Source: Opitutaceae bacterium (GTDB taxonomy: Bacteria > Verrucomicrobiota > Verrucomicrobiia > Opitutales > Opitutaceae). Taken from it: a stretch of DNA of 64,000 bases. The stretch is taken from the NCBI GenBank assembly GCA_018402455.1, contig JAGYIG010000005.1:1-64000 (forward strand), given 5' to 3'. Below, one piece after another: positions 10,831 through 20,009 of the stretch (position 1 is its first letter; each line of letters opens with the position of its first letter). A model generated the notes under the pieces. That model had not been told where the DNA came from, searched no databases, and was given only the letters and a program-made list of their open reading frames with translations. A program made the position numbers and the translations under genes.

Positions 10831-11199
10831 CTAGTCGAGCTCCCGGGCGGTCAAATCATCGTCCCACCCAAAGTGGTAAGCCCAACTCGTGGAGGTAGGT
10901 GATGTGAACTTCCTCGGCGAAGACGGGATCGGCCTCGGTGAATTCCCAGAGGTTGCCCAGAAACAGCAGGATTTGGGGTGGCACGTCGTTGGTATATCCG
11001 GGCGTCTCACCATGAGGCAGCCCACAAACATGCCCAAAATGTCCCAGGTTTCGCCATGCTCCCCCAGCATCTCGTCGGAGGGTAGTCATAATGGAGCACC
11101 GGCACGCGCTCCGCCAAGCCGCGCAACTCGTCGGGCAACTCGTCCCGGAGTGGTCGCGACTTCGTGGTCGGCTATTGCTTTAAACTGCGCAAACGTCAC
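10831..11199 (-). pseudogene. Minimal zincin metallopeptidase (PF06262-type), multiply frameshifted
   Basis: Pieces of one conserved protein lie in order but in different frames: TFAQFKAIADHEVATT from a GTG at 11199, LRDELPDELRGLAERVPVL, SDEMLGEHGETWDILGMFVG, PHGETPGYTNDVPPQILLFL, FAEEVHITYLHELG, then HFGWDDDLTARELD and a stop at 10831. Together they rebuild the small zinc-peptidase family whose signature is HELGHYFGxDE. One shift falls inside the HELGH motif itself. At least four single-base changes are needed, so no functional product can be made from this sequence. Confidence 0.8.
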
Positions 11200-11213
11200 G
11201 GGTTGGTTGAACC

Positions 11214-12430
11214 ATGAATCCGAGACGAATCGCAATCATTGGACGGGGGCGGCGGGATATTTGCAGCGATTACCGCGGCGGAAACGGCGGGTGCGGCGAA
11301 GGTGGTTCTGTTCGAAGCCACCGGCCACCCGCTGGCGAAGGTGCCGGATTTCAGGAGCAGGCGCTGCAATACCACCCATGCGTGTTTTGATCCGCGGGTT
11401 GGTGACGCTACCCGCGGGGAGCGCGGGAGCTGCTCGGCCCGCTCCATCAATTCGGTCCGCGCGAGACGGTGGCCTGGTTTGCGGCTCGCGGGGGTTGAGC
11501 TCAAAACCGAACCGGACGGGCGCATCATTTCCCATCACCGATGATTCCGGTACCATTGTGGACTGCCTGCACGTGGCGGGCGGTGGCGGAGCGCGCCGTG
11601 ACGGTGCGCCTGCGCACCCCGGTGCGCTCGCTGGAACGAGCCGCAGGCGGGGTTCGGCAGCCTTGGGTGACGGGAGGTGGCGCGGTTTGACCGGGTGATT
11701 CTCACACCAGGGCAGCCGGGAGACAGGCGGGTACCGCCATGGCCGAGGCGCTGGGCCACACCATCAGGTCGCTCGCACCCTCACTGTTCACCTTCCAGAT
11801 CGAGGATGCTCGTCTCTCGGGCATGGAGGGCCTGTCGGTGCCCACCGCGGGTTTGATTGCCCGGCACGAAAACTACGAGACATGTGGTTTGGTCACCCAT
11901 TGGGGCTGAGCGGACCCGGTATTCTGCGACTTTTTCCGCCTGGGGGCGCGGGAACTGGCCCAGCGGGACTACCAGTTCAGTCAAAGTGGCTTGGAGCGGA
12001 GAGGCCAACGAGCAGCGGGTGCGCGAACTCGCCGCCGCGGGGCGGGCGGAGTTGGGGAAGAAGCAGATCCGCAATGCCAATCCTTGGGACTGCCGGGTCG
12101 CCTCTGGGGAGCGCCTGGTCGTTGCGGCGGGCGTCGCTGAAGGCACGATGTGGGTTAACCTGCCGAAGACGGGTCTGGCCGCTCTGGCGACGGCGGTGGC
12201 GGCGAAGGCAGTTCCGGGTCACCGGCAAGAGCATGAACAAGGAAGAGTTTGTGACCTGCGGCGGAGTCCGCCTGCAAGAGGTCGATTTTAAGGGCATGGA
12301 AAGTCGCCGGTGCCCGGGCTTGCACTTCGCGGGCGAGGTGCTCGACATCGACGGCATCACCGGCGGGTTTAATTTTCAAGCGGCTTGGACGACCGCCTAT
12401 CTGGCGGGGAAAGCAGCCGCCGTGAACTGA
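11214..12430 (+). pseudogene. BaiN/HI0933-type NAD(P)/FAD-dependent oxidoreductase, multiply frameshifted
   Basis: Fragments in all three plus-strand frames, in the right order, rebuild a HI0933/BaiN family flavoprotein of about 405 residues. They are MNPRRIAIIG from ATG 11214, [123 protein letters not shown], then a long intact tail with [19 protein letters not shown] and [19 protein letters not shown] to TGA 12430. I count about ten frame changes in 1.2 kb, yet the residues between them are well conserved. This is either a young pseudogene or a stretch of poor base calls. It is 3 bases from the intact AEC gene. Confidence 0.8.
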
Positions 12431-12433
12431 GCC

Positions 12434-13378
12434 ATGCCGACCTATTTCGAACTCCTGGGCCTCATCGCACCGGTCTTCGCATTAATCGCGTTGGGGTCGG
12501 TGGTCCGTTTCGTCGGCTGGCTGACGCCGGAGTCGGACCAGGGGATGTTCAAGCTGGTGCTCAACGTTCTTTATCCCGCGTTGATTTTTAAGAGCGTCCT
12601 GGGCAATCCCGCGCTGGCCGATCCGCGCAACGTGTTTTGGCCACCGGTGGTGGGATTCACGACGATGGCGGGCGGCATTCTGTTTGCGTGGTGGATCGGG
12701 CGGGCCATGGGCTTTTCGGAGGGCAAGGGGCTGCGCACCTTCGCTTTTGCGGTGGGGATTTTTAATTTCGGCTACATTCCGATTCCTCTGATGGAATCGT
12801 TGTTCGGGCCGGAAAGCATCGGGGTGTTGCTCGTGCACAACGTCGGCTGCGAAATCGCGATCTGGTCGGTGGGGGTGTTGGTTTTGTCGGGGCTGTCGTG
12901 GCGCGACGGGTGGCACCGGCTCATCAGTGGCCCGGTGGTCGCGTTGGTGGTGGCGGGCATCGGCAACGTGGTGGGCTTGGACAAGGTCATGCCGCAGGCC
13001 GCTCACACGACCATTGGGATGGCGGCGGCGTGTGCCATTCCGGTCGCCTTGATCGCGATTGGCTCGACCCTCTCGGAATCGCTGCGCCAGCCCGCTCAGC
13101 TGTTTTCCGCCCGGGTGACGCCGGCGGCCTGTTTCCTCCGCCTGCTGCTCTATCCGGCGGTGTTCCTGCTGCTGGCGAAAGTATTGCCGATCAGCCAGGA
13201 TTTGAAACGGGTGATGCTGGTCGAGGCGGCCATGCCGGCGGGCATCATCCCCATCCTCATCGCCAAGCATTACGGCGGGCAGCCGTTGACGGCGGTGCAG
13301 GTGGTGATCGGCACCACGGTGGTGGGCTTGGTCGCGATTCCGTTGTGGCTGCGGGTTGGGCTGGCTTGGATCGGTTGA
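12434..13378 (+). CDS. AEC (auxin efflux carrier) family transporter
   Basis: A 314-residue membrane protein with about 10 hydrophobic segments in the AEC arrangement: an N-terminal five-helix block (LIAPVFALIALGSVVRF, NVLYPALIFKSVL), a central polar loop, and a C-terminal block (AMPAGIIPILIAKHYGG, VVIGTTVVGLVAIPLWL). Bacterial members export or import carboxylates such as malate or malonate; the substrate here cannot be told. It starts 3 bases after the flavoprotein pseudogene and marks the sharp downstream edge of the decayed patch. It ends convergent with the membrane protein at 13462. Confidence 0.9.
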   Translation: MPTYFELLGLIAPVFALIALGSVVRFVGWLTPESDQGMFKLVLNVLYPALIFKSVLGNPALADPRNVFWPPVVGFTTMAGGILFAWWIGRAMGFSEGKGLRTFAFAVGIFNFGYIPIPLMESLFGPESIGVLLVHNVGCEIAIWSVGVLVLSGLSWRDGWHRLISGPVVALVVAGIGNVVGLDKVMPQAAHTTIGMAAACAIPVALIAIGSTLSESLRQPAQLFSARVTPAACFLRLLLYPAVFLLLAKVLPISQDLKRVMLVEAAMPAGIIPILIAKHYGGQPLTAVQVVIGTTVVGLVAIPLWLRVGLAWIG

Positions 13379-13461
13379 CTGTCACGACGGCTCCGCCGCT
13401 GGCTCTCAACCAACCGTATCGGTCGCCAAAAAACCGGTGTTCCGGTGGGCGGTCATGTTCC

Positions 13462-14538
13462 TCAGTTTGTGAGCAACCGCAGGATTTCGACCGCGATGTT
13501 TTCGATGGGATCGATTTTGCGACCCACCACGTGAACGGCCGGAATTGCTAAAACTGCGATCGTTATTCCCACGACGTGACGATTGATCCAAGTAGCGTAT
13601 TCCGTCGCCAGCAGAAACCATCCCCAGATCACCAACGGAATCAAAATGGCCGATGATCGACTCATGTCGGCTGCCAGCAGCGTGGAGATCAAAGCGGTGA
13701 TGACCGTAAGCGATAGCAGCCCCACCCGGCGGGCACCGCCGGTGCGCAGGAACACCCAGATTAGCGGAATCCAGGCCAAGCGAAGTCCCATCCACCAGGC
13801 GAGAGGAGCCAGTCCGGCTTGGCTTGAGAATTGAGCTAGAACTTGGCTTAGAAAGCTGCGCTCAACCTCGTTGGTGAAGGGCATTCCAGCGAACCAGAGT
13901 CGAACCACAACATAGGGCAGAACTCCGAGGACCGGCCAAAGTTCTCTTCCCCCCATCGCCCCCCCGCTGCGACCGTAGCGAACGGCGAGTGCCAGCGGCA
14001 AACCGATCAGAAACCGTTCGTCCACCCACGGAACGAGCAGAGCGGCAACAAACCAGGTTATCTGACGGGGGCTGATCGCCACCACCGTAAGCCCGAGCCA
14101 CACCCAGGCATCATTGATGCCAAACCAGTGCGTGGGCACCAGGACGGCCGAAGTCGAGGCGACCAAAAGGGTCCCCAACCAAGCGCCGCGCCGACTCCCC
14201 GTTTCCCGGAGACCCGCTTTTGCAACGTAGGTCAGAAAAAACAACACTCCAATCCAGGGAAGAACGAGAGCGTGCCCTCCCCGGAGGCCCCCCGCGTAAG
14301 CCACCAGCGGCGGCCCCAATCGAAAGCGCATCGCGGGCTCCACATCGGCCCGGAAGGGGTCTTCGCATTGGCTGAGAAAGGTCAACGCGCGGTCCCACTG
14401 GAATGTTCCCGGGCGAACTTCGTCCATGAGCCAGAGGCGGGGGGAGTGAAATACCAGCACCAACAAAACCGCACTCAAAGCCAACCCCAGGGCCGTGGCT
14501 GAACCGGCTCTCCCCGTGGTCCGTCGTTCCGGTTCAAT
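13462..14538 (-). CDS. Polytopic membrane protein of unknown function (GT-C-like topology)
   Basis: About 358 residues with roughly 9-10 hydrophobic helices. An early extracytoplasmic loop holds GTFQWDRALTFLSQ and ADVEPAMRFRLGPPLVAY. The layout (one helix, a large loop, then a helix bundle) and a loop rich in Asp, Arg and Pro recall GT-C glycosyltransferase-like membrane proteins, and the protein at 55194 has the same plan with very weak sequence likeness. I cannot assign a reaction. ATG 14538 (MIEPERR) or 14550 are both possible starts. It follows glgA by 36 bases in the same orientation. Confidence 0.65.
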   Translation of the reverse strand: MEPERRTTGRAGSATALGLALSAVLLVLVFHSPRLWLMDEVRPGTFQWDRALTFLSQCEDPFRADVEPAMRFRLGPPLVAYAGGLRGGHALVLPWIGVLFFLTYVAKAGLRETGSRRGAWLGTLLVASTSAVLVPTHWFGINDAWVWLGLTVVAISPRQITWFVAALLVPWVDERFLIGLPLALAVRYGRSGGAMGGRELWPVLGVLPYVVVRLWFAGMPFTNEVERSFLSQVLAQFSSQAGLAPLAWWMGLRLAWIPLIWVFLRTGGARRVGLLSLTVITALISTLLAADMSRSSAILIPLVIWGWFLLATEYATWINRHVVGITIAVLAIPAVHVVGRKIDPIENIAVEILRLLTN

Positions 14539-14574
14539 CATGGGCCGCATGCGAGAATGTGGACCTCCGGGACC

Positions 14575-16050
14575 CTATGGGTTGCGCCGGGCTTTGATGG
14601 CCCAGCGGTAGACGTCGAGGTAACCCGCCGCCGAGGATCCCCAGCTGAAATCCTGCGCCATGCCATTGCGTTGGAGCAGACGGTAGTCGTCGGGGCGATC
14701 GTAGTAGGTCGCGCAAGCCCAGCCAATGGTGTTGGCGAGCGCCAGGGCGGTGGCGTCCTCGAATTTGAAGCCCGTGCCCGTCGCCGGGGTGGTCGCCTCG
14801 TATTGGTCGACGGTATCGATGAGGCCTCCGGTGGCCCGCACCACGGGGGGAGCGCCATAACGCATGGCGTAGAGTTGGGTGAGGCCGCAGGGCTCGGCGC
14901 GACTGGGCATGACAAAGAAGTCGGAACCGGCTTGTATGAGCTTTGCCAGCTGGGCGTTGAACCCGACGTGGAGCCCCAGCTTTTGCGGATACCGCGCCGC
15001 GGTATCGCGAAAAAGTTTCTCCAACTCACCGTCGCCGCTGCCAAGCACGGCGAATTGCACCTGCATGCCTTCCAGCACCTTGGGCAAACATTGGGCGAGC
15101 AGATCAAGGCCCTTCTGGGTGGCGAAGCGCGAAACCACCCCGAAGAGCGCCACGTTCTCGTCGACGGTGAGACCGAGTTGCTTTTGCAGGGCGGCCTTGC
15201 AGGTGGCCTTGCCTGTCAGGTCCTCGGCGGTGTAGGGGGCCGGGATCGTTTGGTCCGTCGTCGGATTCCAGATCGAGGTATCGATGCCGTTGACGATGCC
15301 GATCAGATCCGCGGCCCGGAAACGGAGAACGTCGTCGAGGCCAAAACCTCCCGCCGGGGTCTTGATCTCTTGGGCGTAGGTGGGGCTGACGGTGGTGATC
15401 TTGGTCGAGTGGTAGAGCCCCGCCTTCATCATGTTGACCTTGCCGTGCGACTCGGTGCTGTCGGCGCGAAACTCCGCCACCGGCACATGGGCAAAGTCCA
15501 ACACCCGTCGGTCACTGTAGCCTTGGTGCTCCAGATTGTGAATGGTGAAAACGGTGGCGGCGCGTCCGATCGGGCTGTCCCGCAGCACGGTGTTGAGCAG
15601 GAGCGGAATGAGCCCAGTCGTCCAATCATGGCAGTGCACCACATCCGGAATCCAACCGAGTTGCTGGCAAAGCGTCAGGGCCCCGCGACACAAAAACGTG
15701 AACCGTAGGTCGTTGTCGGGGTGGTCGCCCCACGGCCCGGCGTAGACCTCCGGCCGATCAAAAAACCGGCCGTGCTCCAGACAATACAACGGCACTTTGG
15801 ATCCGGGCAGGTGGGTCCGCCACGTCTTGCCCCAATGCGCGCCGGCCCCCACATCCACCCCGAGGGGCTCGTCCCTCGCGATGAAATCATCATCGATCTT
15901 GATACTGCCGTAGGCGGGACAGACCACCCGCACGTCGTGGCCTCGCTCGGCCAGCACTTTGGGCAGGGATCCCACCATGTCGGCGAGACCGCCAACTTTC
16001 ACAAAGGGATCAACTTCTGGAGAAACAAATAGGACTTTTAGCGGAGGCAC
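14575..16050 (-). CDS. glgA: Glycogen synthase (ADP-glucose, GT5 family)
   Basis: A 491-residue GT5 enzyme that extends alpha-1,4-glucan from ADP-glucose. Visible motifs: the N-terminal KVLFVSPEVDPFVKVGGLAD with the KxGGL substrate loop, DVVHCHDWTTGLIP, TTVSPTYAQEI, VNGIDTSIWNP, VSRFATQKGLDLL and the C-terminal donor-binding PSRAEPCGLTQLYAMRYG. I chose GTG 16050 (VPPLKVLFVSPE) because it gives the standard length. A start at 16194 would overlap the HAD gene and add unconserved residues. It is the middle gene of a HAD-glgA-membrane protein cluster, suggesting carbohydrate storage linked to a small phosphatase. Confidence 0.93.
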   Translation of the reverse strand: MPPLKVLFVSPEVDPFVKVGGLADMVGSLPKVLAERGHDVRVVCPAYGSIKIDDDFIARDEPLGVDVGAGAHWGKTWRTHLPGSKVPLYCLEHGRFFDRPEVYAGPWGDHPDNDLRFTFLCRGALTLCQQLGWIPDVVHCHDWTTGLIPLLLNTVLRDSPIGRAATVFTIHNLEHQGYSDRRVLDFAHVPVAEFRADSTESHGKVNMMKAGLYHSTKITTVSPTYAQEIKTPAGGFGLDDVLRFRAADLIGIVNGIDTSIWNPTTDQTIPAPYTAEDLTGKATCKAALQKQLGLTVDENVALFGVVSRFATQKGLDLLAQCLPKVLEGMQVQFAVLGSGDGELEKLFRDTAARYPQKLGLHVGFNAQLAKLIQAGSDFFVMPSRAEPCGLTQLYAMRYGAPPVVRATGGLIDTVDQYEATTPATGTGFKFEDATALALANTIGWACATYYDRPDDYRLLQRNGMAQDFSWGSSAAGYLDVYRWAIKARRNP

Positions 16051-16102
16051 GGACGCGGGAAGGGATTGAAGGCAGGAGTCCAGGCGGACGTTGGTAGGAG
16101 AG

Positions 16103-16798
16103 TCAGTGGGCCAACCGTCGCAGAAGCGCGGGAAGGTCCGCAATACTGTTGAGCGCGTGGAACCGAGGTCCGCCGGGATCGCGGTCAGCCTCATCGAGCA
16201 CCCACGTGTGGGGGTAGGGCACGTGCGCAGCGTGCGCCCCGATTTCCAGCACGGGAAGGATGTCGCTTTTGATGGAGTTGCCGACCATCAAAAACTCATC
16301 CGGATCGAGGCGGTGGCGCCGCAGGATGCGCTCGTAGGTGGCGGGGTCCTTCTCGGTGACCACTTCCAATTCGGCGAAGTGAGGATCGAGCTCGGAGAGT
16401 TGGTATTTGCGGGATTGGTCCCGCAGGTCGCCCTTGGTGATGACGATCAGGTGGTATGCGCCCGTCAGCGCCGAAAGGGTTTCGGGGACGCCCTCCAACA
16501 TCTCTACCGGATGGTCCAGCATGTCATGGGCGAGGGCGATGATGCGCCGAATTTCATCGGCCGAGACCTGAGCCTCGCTCAATTCGATGGCGGTCTCGAT
16601 CGCGGAAAGGGTGAAGCTCTTGATCCCGTAGCCGTAGCGCGCGAGGTTTCTCCGCTCGGTCGTGTTGAGGACGTCGTCCACCTTGCTGGCGTCATGGTAT
16701 CCGGACAGCAACTCGCACAGCCGGGCGTGGGTGGCGACGAATACGGTTTCGTTGTGCCAGAGGGTATCGTCGGCGTCGAAGCCAATGGTCTTGATCAT
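16103..16798 (-). CDS. HAD-superfamily hydrolase (subfamily IA)
   Basis: A 231-residue HAD phosphatase. Motif I is MIKTIGFDADDTLWHNE with the nucleophile and acid Asp pair, motif II lies in LIVITKGDLRDQ, and motif III/IV is VVTEKDPATYERIL followed by MVGNSIKSDILP. A helical cap lies between motifs I and II. Start is ATG 16798; upstream sequence is the intergenic region with the hpf terminator. The substrate is unknown, likely a small phosphorylated metabolite. The stop is 52 bases before the glgA start, so co-transcription is likely. Confidence 0.9.
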   Translation of the reverse strand: MIKTIGFDADDTLWHNETVFVATHARLCELLSGYHDASKVDDVLNTTERRNLARYGYGIKSFTLSAIETAIELSEAQVSADEIRRIIALAHDMLDHPVEMLEGVPETLSALTGAYHLIVITKGDLRDQSRKYQLSELDPHFAELEVVTEKDPATYERILRRHRLDPDEFLMVGNSIKSDILPVLEIGAHAAHVPYPHTWVLDEADRDPGGPRFHALNSIADLPALLRRLAH

Positions 16799-16902
16799 TG
16801 GGGCCGGAGCGTGGCGAGCCCGGTGATGCGGCGAAAGCGAAAACACGCAGCAACCGCCGCCGCCGAGTTTCCCCCATCGGGCTACCCCCCGGTGAAGCGG
16901 GC

Positions 16903-16932
16903 AAAAAAAACCCCGCTCGAGCCGGAGCGGGG
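16903..16932 (-). terminator. Rho-independent terminator of hpf
   Basis: On the minus strand an 8-bp perfect stem (16925-16932 pairing with 16911-16918, CCCCGCTC/GAGCGGGG) with a 6-base loop is followed directly by eight T residues (16910-16903). It lies 25 bases past the hpf stop and separates hpf from the HAD-glgA cluster. Confidence 0.9.
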
Positions 16933-16956
16933 GGGAGAAAACCGGCCAACAGGCGC

Positions 16957-17343
16957 TCAGTCCGTTTTGGGGATGTCGGCGTCGAGTTCGATGGGGTTGG
17001 CCTTGGTGCGTTTGGACATCCGGTTGGTCGACCGCTTGCGCAGTCCCCGGTCCAGTTCGGACACCAGTTTGTCGATCGCGGCGTAGGCGTCGTCGCCCGC
17101 TTCGCCCGCCACGATGTCCGGGCCTTGAATCTCGATCTGTCCCTTGGCGGTGAATTGCCCGTGGTTCGACTTGGTTTGCTGATACTCGATGGTGACGCGG
17201 ACCCGCACAATGTGCTGCTCATGGCGGAGGAGCTTGGCGATTTTGTCGCGCACGTGTTGCTTGAGGCCATCCGTCAGATCGAGGTGGATACCACTGATGA
17301 TGAGTTTTTCGTCGAGTATTTCGGGGGTGATTTCGGGGATCAT
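16957..17343 (-). CDS. hpf: Ribosome hibernation-promoting factor, short form
   Basis: A 128-residue HPF/YfiA-family protein that binds the 30S decoding centre and stabilises inactive ribosomes in stationary phase. The beta-alpha-beta core is clear: LIISGIHLDLTDGLKQHVRD, HIVRVRVTIEYQQ, DDAYAAIDKLVSELDRGLRK. It lacks the long-HPF dimerisation domain, having only a short acidic tail. Start ATG 17343 (MIPEITPEI) leaves a few extra N-terminal residues relative to typical members. A strong terminator follows. Confidence 0.92.
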   Translation of the reverse strand: MIPEITPEILDEKLIISGIHLDLTDGLKQHVRDKIAKLLRHEQHIVRVRVTIEYQQTKSNHGQFTAKGQIEIQGPDIVAGEAGDDAYAAIDKLVSELDRGLRKRSTNRMSKRTKANPIELDADIPKTD

Positions 17344-17428
17344 GAATTGGGTTTTTGATGGTGGGGAGATAAGCCAAAGCAATAAGCCCACCGGTTACAA
17401 ATGAGAACGACCGATAATTGCGTGGTCC

Positions 17429-19759
17429 CTAGCGCCGCTTGTTCAAGGCGGCATTGAACCAATCGCCGCCCAGCGACTGATTGCTGTCCGGCCGAGGGGG
17501 AGTCGATCGGGGCCCTTTGGCGCCCGGCGCCGGGGATCGGCCCGCGGGGGTTGATCTGGCGCCGCCGGAAGACCGCGTACTGGTCTCAGGGTTGGTGCGG
17601 AGGGAAAGCGCGATGCGTTGGCGTGGCAGGTCCACGTCCGTCACCGTCACCGAGACTTTCTGGCCGGGTTTGAGGTGTGCGCTGGGATCTTTGACGAAGG
17701 TATCGGCGATCTGGCTCACGTGGACCAGTCCGTCCTGATGCACCCCGATGTCCACAAAAGCACCAAAGGCCGTCACGTTGGTCACGATGCCGGGGATTTT
17801 CATGCCTGGTTTCAGGTCCTCGGGATGGTTGATGCCGGGGGCAAAAGCGAAGGTTTCGAACTGCTCGCGCGGATCGCGGCCGGGTTTGGCGAGTTCGGCC
17901 AAAATGTCCTGCAGGGTGGGCAATCCCACCTCCGCCGAAACGTAGCTCTCCAGCTGGATCCGCGCCCGCAGTTTTGCGTCGTTAATCAGGTCGGACACCG
18001 TGGCCCCGAGGTCGGCTGCCATGCGTTCGACCAGCGGATAACGCTCGGGGTGCACCGCCGAGGCGTCGAGGGGATGGGCGGCATCGCGGATGCGCAGGAA
18101 GCCGGCGGCCTGCTCAAAAGCCTTGGGGCCAAGGCGCGGCACCTCCAGCAGCTCGGCCCGGGATTTGAAGGGGCCGGCTGCATCCCGACGCTCGACGATG
18201 GCCGCCGCGATGCCAGGGTTGAGACCGGACACGTAGGCGAGCAGTTGCGGGGAGGCGGTGTTGAGCTCCACCCCGACGCCGTTGACCGAGCTGACCACGG
18301 TATCATCGAGGGAGCGGCGCAACTGGGTTTGATCGACGTCGTGCTGATACTGCCCGACGCCAATTGACTTGGGGTCGAGTTTCACCAGCTCCGCCAACGG
18401 ATCCATCAGGCGGCGACCGATGGAGACGGCGCCGCGCACGGTGAGATCATGGTCGGGAAACTCCTCCCGGGCGACGGCGGAAGCGGAGTAAATCGAGGCC
18501 CCGGACTCGTTGACCAACACGACGGCCAGCGCACCGGGGAGCTTCAACGCGCGGATGAAGGCCTCGGTCTCCCGACCGCCGGTGCCGTTGCCGATGGCGA
18601 TGGCCTCGACCTTGAAGAAATCGATGAAGCCGCGCAGTTTCTCCTCGGCGTCGGCGGCGTGACGGTCGGGATAGACCACGTCGTGGTGCAACAGTTTGCC
18701 CTGCCGATCGAGCAACACGACCTTGCAGCCGGTGCGGAAGCCCGGATCGATGGCCATGACGGCCTTTTGGCCGAGGGGAGAAGCCAACAGCAACTCGCGC
18801 AGGTTCTCCGCGAAGACTTTGATCCCATCCGCATCGGCCCGCTTTTTTGCGGCCAGACGCATTTCGGTTTCCATGGACGGAAAGATCAATCGCTTGGCTG
18901 CATCCTCGCTGGCGAGGCGGACCTGTTGGGCGGCGGGAGTATCATTGGTGACGTAGAGCCGCTGGAGTTCGGCCAAAGCCAGTTCCTCGTCACCGAGCTG
19001 CACCCGCATCATCAGGAAGCCCTCTTTTTCGCCCCGCCGCATGGCGAGAATTCGGTGAGAGGGGGCGTCCGCCAATGGCTCGGACCAGGCAAAATAGTCC
19101 TTAAACTTGGCCCCGGCTTCCTCTTTGCCGACCATGACCTTGGTCGAGACGGTGGCCGTGGTTTGGTAGAGGTGGCGGACTTTCTCACGAGCGACCGCAT
19201 CATCGGCGATTCGCTCGGCGATGATGTCCCGCGCGCCCGCCAACACTGCGTCGGGGGATCCCAAGGTGTGGGTTTTGTTTTCGTGAGTCACCGCGTTGCC
19301 GACAAAGGCCACCGCGGCGGCGGCGGGGTCAAAGTCACTGGCTTGAGCCCAAAGTTGCTCGGCCAGCGGCTCCAAGCCCAGCTCTCGCGCGATCGTGGCG
19401 CGGGTGCGTTTCTTGGGCCGGTAGGGCAGGTAGATGTCTTCGATTTGGGTGAGCGTGGTGGCGGCTTGCAGGGCCGCGGAGATCTGGGCGGTGAGCAATC
19501 CGCGCTCCTCCAGCCCCTTGATGATGCTCGACCGGCGATCGTCGACGGCGCGCATGGCTTCAAGGCGGTCTCGGATCGCCGTCACCGCCACCTCATCGAG
19601 GGAACCGGTGACCTCCTTGCGGTAGCGCGCGATAAACGGAATCGTCGCTCCAGCCGCCAGCAGCTGAGCCGTCGTGGTGATCTGGGCCACGGTGAGGGAG
19701 AGCTCGGCAGCGAGTTGGACGATGTGTTGGGGATCGGGCGAAGGGAGCGGAGACGACAT
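17429..19759 (-). CDS. tex: Tex family S1 RNA-binding transcription accessory protein
   Basis: 776 residues with the full Tex layout: an N-terminal helical domain (ATIPFIARYRKEVTGSLDE, IEDIYLPYRPKKRTRA), a YqgF/RuvC-like domain (VMAIDPGFRTGCKVVLLD), tandem helix-hairpin-helix elements (GVGVELNTASPQLLAYVSGL), and an S1 domain (GIVTNVTAFGAFVDIGVHQD). The tail is low-complexity and Pro/Arg/Ser-rich. Tex binds nucleic acid and influences transcription and stress survival. Start ATG 19759; a TTG two codons upstream is less likely. It is divergent from the pyrimidine phosphorylase across an AT-rich gap. Confidence 0.95.
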   Translation of the reverse strand: MSSPLPSPDPQHIVQLAAELSLTVAQITTTAQLLAAGATIPFIARYRKEVTGSLDEVAVTAIRDRLEAMRAVDDRRSSIIKGLEERGLLTAQISAALQAATTLTQIEDIYLPYRPKKRTRATIARELGLEPLAEQLWAQASDFDPAAAAVAFVGNAVTHENKTHTLGSPDAVLAGARDIIAERIADDAVAREKVRHLYQTTATVSTKVMVGKEEAGAKFKDYFAWSEPLADAPSHRILAMRRGEKEGFLMMRVQLGDEELALAELQRLYVTNDTPAAQQVRLASEDAAKRLIFPSMETEMRLAAKKRADADGIKVFAENLRELLLASPLGQKAVMAIDPGFRTGCKVVLLDRQGKLLHHDVVYPDRHAADAEEKLRGFIDFFKVEAIAIGNGTGGRETEAFIRALKLPGALAVVLVNESGASIYSASAVAREEFPDHDLTVRGAVSIGRRLMDPLAELVKLDPKSIGVGQYQHDVDQTQLRRSLDDTVVSSVNGVGVELNTASPQLLAYVSGLNPGIAAAIVERRDAAGPFKSRAELLEVPRLGPKAFEQAAGFLRIRDAAHPLDASAVHPERYPLVERMAADLGATVSDLINDAKLRARIQLESYVSAEVGLPTLQDILAELAKPGRDPREQFETFAFAPGINHPEDLKPGMKIPGIVTNVTAFGAFVDIGVHQDGLVHVSQIADTFVKDPSAHLKPGQKVSVTVTDVDLPRQRIALSLRTNPETSTRSSGGARSTPAGRSPAPGAKGPRSTPPRPDSNQSLGGDWFNAALNKRR

Positions 19760-19834
19760 GGGCAAAAAAGGGTTGAGTCCATGGGCTCGAATCCGGCTCG
19801 CAAGGGAAAATCGACTGCGGAATAGCGATATTAC

Positions 19835-19849
19835 AAATATATTATATTT
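19835..19849. promoter_or_regulatory. AT-rich palindrome in the divergent tex / phosphorylase promoter region
   Basis: AAATATA at 19835-19841 and TATATTT at 19843-19849 form a 7-bp inverted repeat around one base, within about 35 bases of almost pure A/T in an otherwise GC-rich window. It lies 76 bases before the tex start and 160 before the phosphorylase start. It is likely promoter or operator sequence; the factor is unknown. Confidence 0.4.
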
Positions 19850-20009
19850 AGAGATTTAGCTACGAATCATTCTCCGGATGGCCGGGTTGGTGCCGGCGTC
19901 AACGGCGCCATAAAATCGCGGGGATGATGGCAAGGGATTTTGCGCAAAAATTTATGGGCGATCGGGATTGGGGCTTCGGTTTGGGGCGGGAATCAATCAG
20001 GGTGGAGGC

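Noticed and set aside
10889-11698. 269-codon plus-strand frame in the decayed patch
   Set aside because: It only joins one frame of the broken flavoprotein to antisense zincin sequence; not a real gene.
16091-17086. 331-codon plus-strand frame over the HAD gene and the hpf 3' end
   Set aside because: Crosses a strong terminator and is antisense to two recognised genes.
18449-19825. 458-codon plus-strand frame opposite tex
   Set aside because: Gly/Asp/Val-rich antisense shadow of a conserved Tex protein.
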